From Acidimicrobiales bacterium (lineage in GTDB: Bacteria; Actinomycetota; Acidimicrobiia; Acidimicrobiales; Acidimicrobilacustridaceae), in the NCBI GenBank assembly GCA_023261915.1, contig JALRFT010000154.1, positions 1 to 7,476 of the forward strand: a stretch of DNA of 7,476 nucleotides, given 5' to 3'. A program made the translations under genes and the position numbers. How positions within the stretch are numbered: the stretch's first letter is position 1; each line of letters opens with the position of its first letter. The notes beneath the pieces are model-generated. The model was not told the DNA's origin, ran no database searches, and saw only the letters and a program-made list of their open reading frames with translations. Below, piece by piece: positions 5,555 through 7,476 of this stretch.

Positions 5555-7003
5555 TCAGCGGGGTCGCGTGAAGGACTTCGCCAACTCGACCAACAGGCGC
5601 ACCCCGAAACCGGTGCCCCCCAACTGGTTGGTCCCCCGCGTCTCATTGGACCAGGCCGTGGCGGCGATGTCGAGATGCGCCCACGCCACACCTTCCCCCA
5701 CGAAAGCGGAGAGGAACTGTGCGGCAGTGATCGACCCGGCGGAGCGGACCTTGGTGATGTTGCGCATGTCGGCGACATCCGAATCGAGCCAGCGTCGATA
5801 CTCGCCCGGTAAGGGGAGTTCCCAGACCTCTTCGCCTACCGAGGCGGCCGCACGTTCCACCTGTTCGACCCACGGAGCGCTGTTGCCCATGAGCCCGGCG
5901 ACGCCCGGCCCGAGGGCGATCTCGATGGCCCCGGTGAGCGTGGCGAGATCAATGATGGCGTCGGGAGATTCCTCCGAGGCCAGACAGAGCGCATCGGCGA
6001 GGATCAGTCGTCCCTCGGCATCGGTGTTGAGCACCTCCACCGTCGTTCCGTTGCGCATCCGCAACACGTCCCCCGGCCGGGTGGCGTCCCCACCGACCAT
6101 GTTGTCGGTGAGGGGCAGGAAACCGAGCACCCGAGAACGAACACCTGCGGCTGCGAAGACCGAGAAGGCGCCGAGTACCGCAGCGGCACCAGCCATATCG
6201 CACTTCATCGTCATCATGGGATCTGACGGCTTGATCGACAACCCACCCGAGTCGAACGTGACTCCCTTGCCAACGAGCGCCAGCGTTCCCTGGGGTTCAG
6301 GTGGCTCATAGGCGAGTACCACCATCCGCGGCGGGTGGGTGGAGCCCTTGTTGACCCCGAGCAGACCGCCAAGTCCTGCCTCGGTGATGTCCTCGAGATC
6401 CATGACGGTGATCTGCAGACCCTCACGCTCGGCCACCTCGACGGCCACCTCGGCGAAGGCTTCAGGAGTAAGCGCACCGCCTGGCTCGTTCACAAGATCC
6501 CGTGCAAGGCACTGAGCTTCGCCGAGACGGGTACCAAGTACCGCAGCCTCACTGGCCCGCTTGCCCGACGCCCCCACCACGATCACTCGCTCGAGGGCCG
6601 TCTCGGTCGATGCGCTCTTGTATCGGCCGAATCGGTAGGAGCCGAGCATGGCTCCCTCAACCACCGCTGCCACGGCGGCCGGACGCTTGTCGGCGGCCAT
6701 GAACTCGATGAGATCAAAGGCAACTGAGGTGTGTTTACCGACGTTGCGCACCCCGACGGCTGCGGCCCGACGGAGAGCAGTGCTGTCGGCACCGCCAGGC
6801 AGGTCACCCATCCCGACGACCACAGTCACCGGTCCATCGGATACGGAGGGGGGCAGGGTCACAACCTGATCGAGTCGACCCTCAAAACCGAGCGCACACA
6901 AGTGCTCGACGTCGAGCCCGTCAGGAGAGGGCTCAGCAGCCGTCGCCGCCCGCACGACAACCGCCACATCCCCGGGAAGCGTCTTGGCGACCTCAACGTG
7001 CAC
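5555..7003 (-). CDS. pepA: Leucyl aminopeptidase (M17 family, cytosol aminopeptidase)
   Basis: The protein is 482 aa, a normal full length for M17 enzymes. These are hexameric cytoplasmic two-metal peptidases that remove N-terminal residues in peptide turnover. The N-terminal domain covers about residues 1-165 and the catalytic domain about 170-482. Spacing reproduces the E. coli PepA site exactly. Metal ligands are Lys246, Asp251, Asp269, Asp328 and Glu330; the catalytic pair is Lys258 and Arg332. They lie in LALVGKGVTFDSGGLSIKP and in the family signature NTDAEGRL at 327-334. Another hallmark is the LVNEPGGALTPEAFA stretch from 170. The GTG start at 7003 has GGAG nine bases and TGAGG four bases upstream. 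It is 17 bases behind the PduO-like gene on the same strand, so the two are probably co-transcribed. Its stop lies four bases from the stop of the convergent winged-helix gene. Some PepA proteins also bind DNA; nothing here shows that. Confidence 0.95.
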   Translation of the reverse strand: MHVEVAKTLPGDVAVVVRAATAAEPSPDGLDVEHLCALGFEGRLDQVVTLPPSVSDGPVTVVVGMGDLPGGADSTALRRAAAVGVRNVGKHTSVAFDLIEFMAADKRPAAVAAVVEGAMLGSYRFGRYKSASTETALERVIVVGASGKRASEAAVLGTRLGEAQCLARDLVNEPGGALTPEAFAEVAVEVAEREGLQITVMDLEDITEAGLGGLLGVNKGSTHPPRMVVLAYEPPEPQGTLALVGKGVTFDSGGLSIKPSDPMMTMKCDMAGAAAVLGAFSVFAAAGVRSRVLGFLPLTDNMVGGDATRPGDVLRMRNGTTVEVLNTDAEGRLILADALCLASEESPDAIIDLATLTGAIEIALGPGVAGLMGNSAPWVEQVERAAASVGEEVWELPLPGEYRRWLDSDVADMRNITKVRSAGSITAAQFLSAFVGEGVAWAHLDIAATAWSNETRGTNQLGGTGFGVRLLVELAKSFTRPR

Positions 7004-7020
7004 GGTGCCTCACTCCGTTT

Positions 7021-7476
7021 TCAGTGCGGCCGAGCCGGCAGAGACTTCCCGCCCTCGGTCCAGCGGGCCAACATCCACAACAGATCGCTGAGACGGTTGA
7101 GGTACACCCCGACACTGGACTCGTCAGCGAGAACCGGCTGGCAGTCCCGCTCGGCGCGCCGCACGACGGTACGCGCCACGTCGAGCAGCGCCCCGAGGCG
7201 GGTCTGTCCGGGCACCACGAACTCCGTTGGCATCTCAAACTGGTCACCGAGCTGGTCCAGCCACACCTCGAGACCCTCGACCATCTCAGGGGTGACCAGC
7301 GACTCCCCAGGAGTGAGCTTGGACCGGTCTGCTTCCCCCGCCGCGAGTTCGACCGGCTTGCGGAATCGAACCCGCGTCCGTGACAGCCGGTCGGTCACTT
7401 CGCGAAAGGCCAAGAGCAGTAGGCAGAAGAGCCCCTGCAGCGCTACGAAGTCGAGGAGGTAGGTGTACGACGCCAG
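7021..7476 (-). CDS. PduO-type cob(I)alamin adenosyltransferase, partial (5' end outside window)
   Basis: The last 151 residues are in the window; the open frame continues past the right edge. The C-terminal part is canonical for ATP:cob(I)alamin adenosyltransferases, which make adenosylcobalamin. It shows SKLTPGESLVTPEMVEGLE (52-70), EFVVPG (85-90), the Arg-rich helix LLDVARTVVRRAER (97-110) and YLNRLSDLLWMLARW (125-139), numbered from the first codon at the edge. The first 41 residues are unusual. At the positions of the family's 'Y..VDE.N' and 'LQ..LF' motifs the frame reads YTYLLDFVALQGLF and RTRVRFRKP, with a strongly hydrophobic run at 7-24. The frame keeps high G/C at third positions throughout. 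A TTG at 7413 could be mis-called as the start, but the family (about 190 aa) needs an upstream N-terminus with a TGDDGTTG-like ATP-binding segment, which would be outside the window. It is probably co-transcribed with pepA. Confidence 0.8.
   Translation of the reverse strand: MASYTYLLDFVALQGLFCLLLLAFREVTDRLSRTRVRFRKPVELAAGEADRSKLTPGESLVTPEMVEGLEVWLDQLGDQFEMPTEFVVPGQTRLGALLDVARTVVRRAERDCQPVLADESSVGVYLNRLSDLLWMLARWTEGGKSLPARPH

Noticed and set aside
5403..6311. A 302-codon open frame on the plus strand, antisense to pepA.
   Set aside because: It is Ser/Thr/Arg/Pro-rich with no recognisable motif and mirrors the pepA coding strand, whose active-site residues are all intact. It is a shadow frame of GC-rich coding sequence.
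7360..7375. A tRNA T-arm-like string on the minus strand (GCGGGTTCGATTCCGC).
   Set aside because: The stem is only 4 bp with an 8-base loop, no D-arm, anticodon arm or acceptor stem can be built around it, and it lies inside an open frame with normal codon use.

Overview
The window is a GC-rich, densely packed chromosomal segment. It has strong G/C preference at third codon positions, several GTG starts and very short intergenic gaps, which points to a high-GC actinobacterium. The style of the cobalamin adenosyltransferase, aminopeptidase and glycosyltransferase proteins makes me lean towards the Acidimicrobiia, but that is an inference from remembered family flavour, not a search. I see no tRNA, rRNA, CRISPR array, insertion sequence or prophage gene.

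Layout, left to right. From 1 to about 4683 everything is on the minus strand. In transcription order this block is: an adenylyltransferase of the MoeB/ThiF type with an N-terminal rhodanese domain (3517-4683), a family 2 glycosyltransferase (2723-3460), a small DUF2304 membrane protein (2364-2723), a polytopic flippase-like membrane protein of the MOP/Wzx type (985-2367), and a lipoprotein with FxLYD-like repeats that runs off the left edge (1-863). The glycosyltransferase, DUF2304 and flippase genes overlap by 1 and 4 bases, so they are probably translationally coupled and act together at the membrane, plausibly making and moving a lipid-linked sugar for the cell envelope.

The 162-base region 4684-4845 separates the minus-strand moeB-like gene from a divergent plus-strand gene (4846-5550). 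That gene encodes an unrecognised protein with a probable winged helix-turn-helix core. The divergent region holds a good candidate leaderless promoter for the moeB-like gene, an inverted repeat abutting its -35 box, and a separate 13-base palindrome in front of the winged-helix gene.

The plus-strand gene ends only four bases from the end of a convergent minus-strand leucyl aminopeptidase gene, pepA (5555-7003). All metal and catalytic residues of that enzyme are present. Upstream of pepA, 17 bases away on the same strand, is the 3' part of a PduO-type cobalamin adenosyltransferase gene (7021 to beyond 7476). Its C-terminal half is canonical but its N-terminal part is unexpectedly divergent.

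Most genes here are ordinary housekeeping or envelope functions. The points most worth a second look are the divergent regulatory region with its winged-helix protein, the N-terminal rhodanese fusion, the odd start of the PduO protein, and the G tracts in the lipoprotein gene. I do not see strong evidence of a new multi-gene system.
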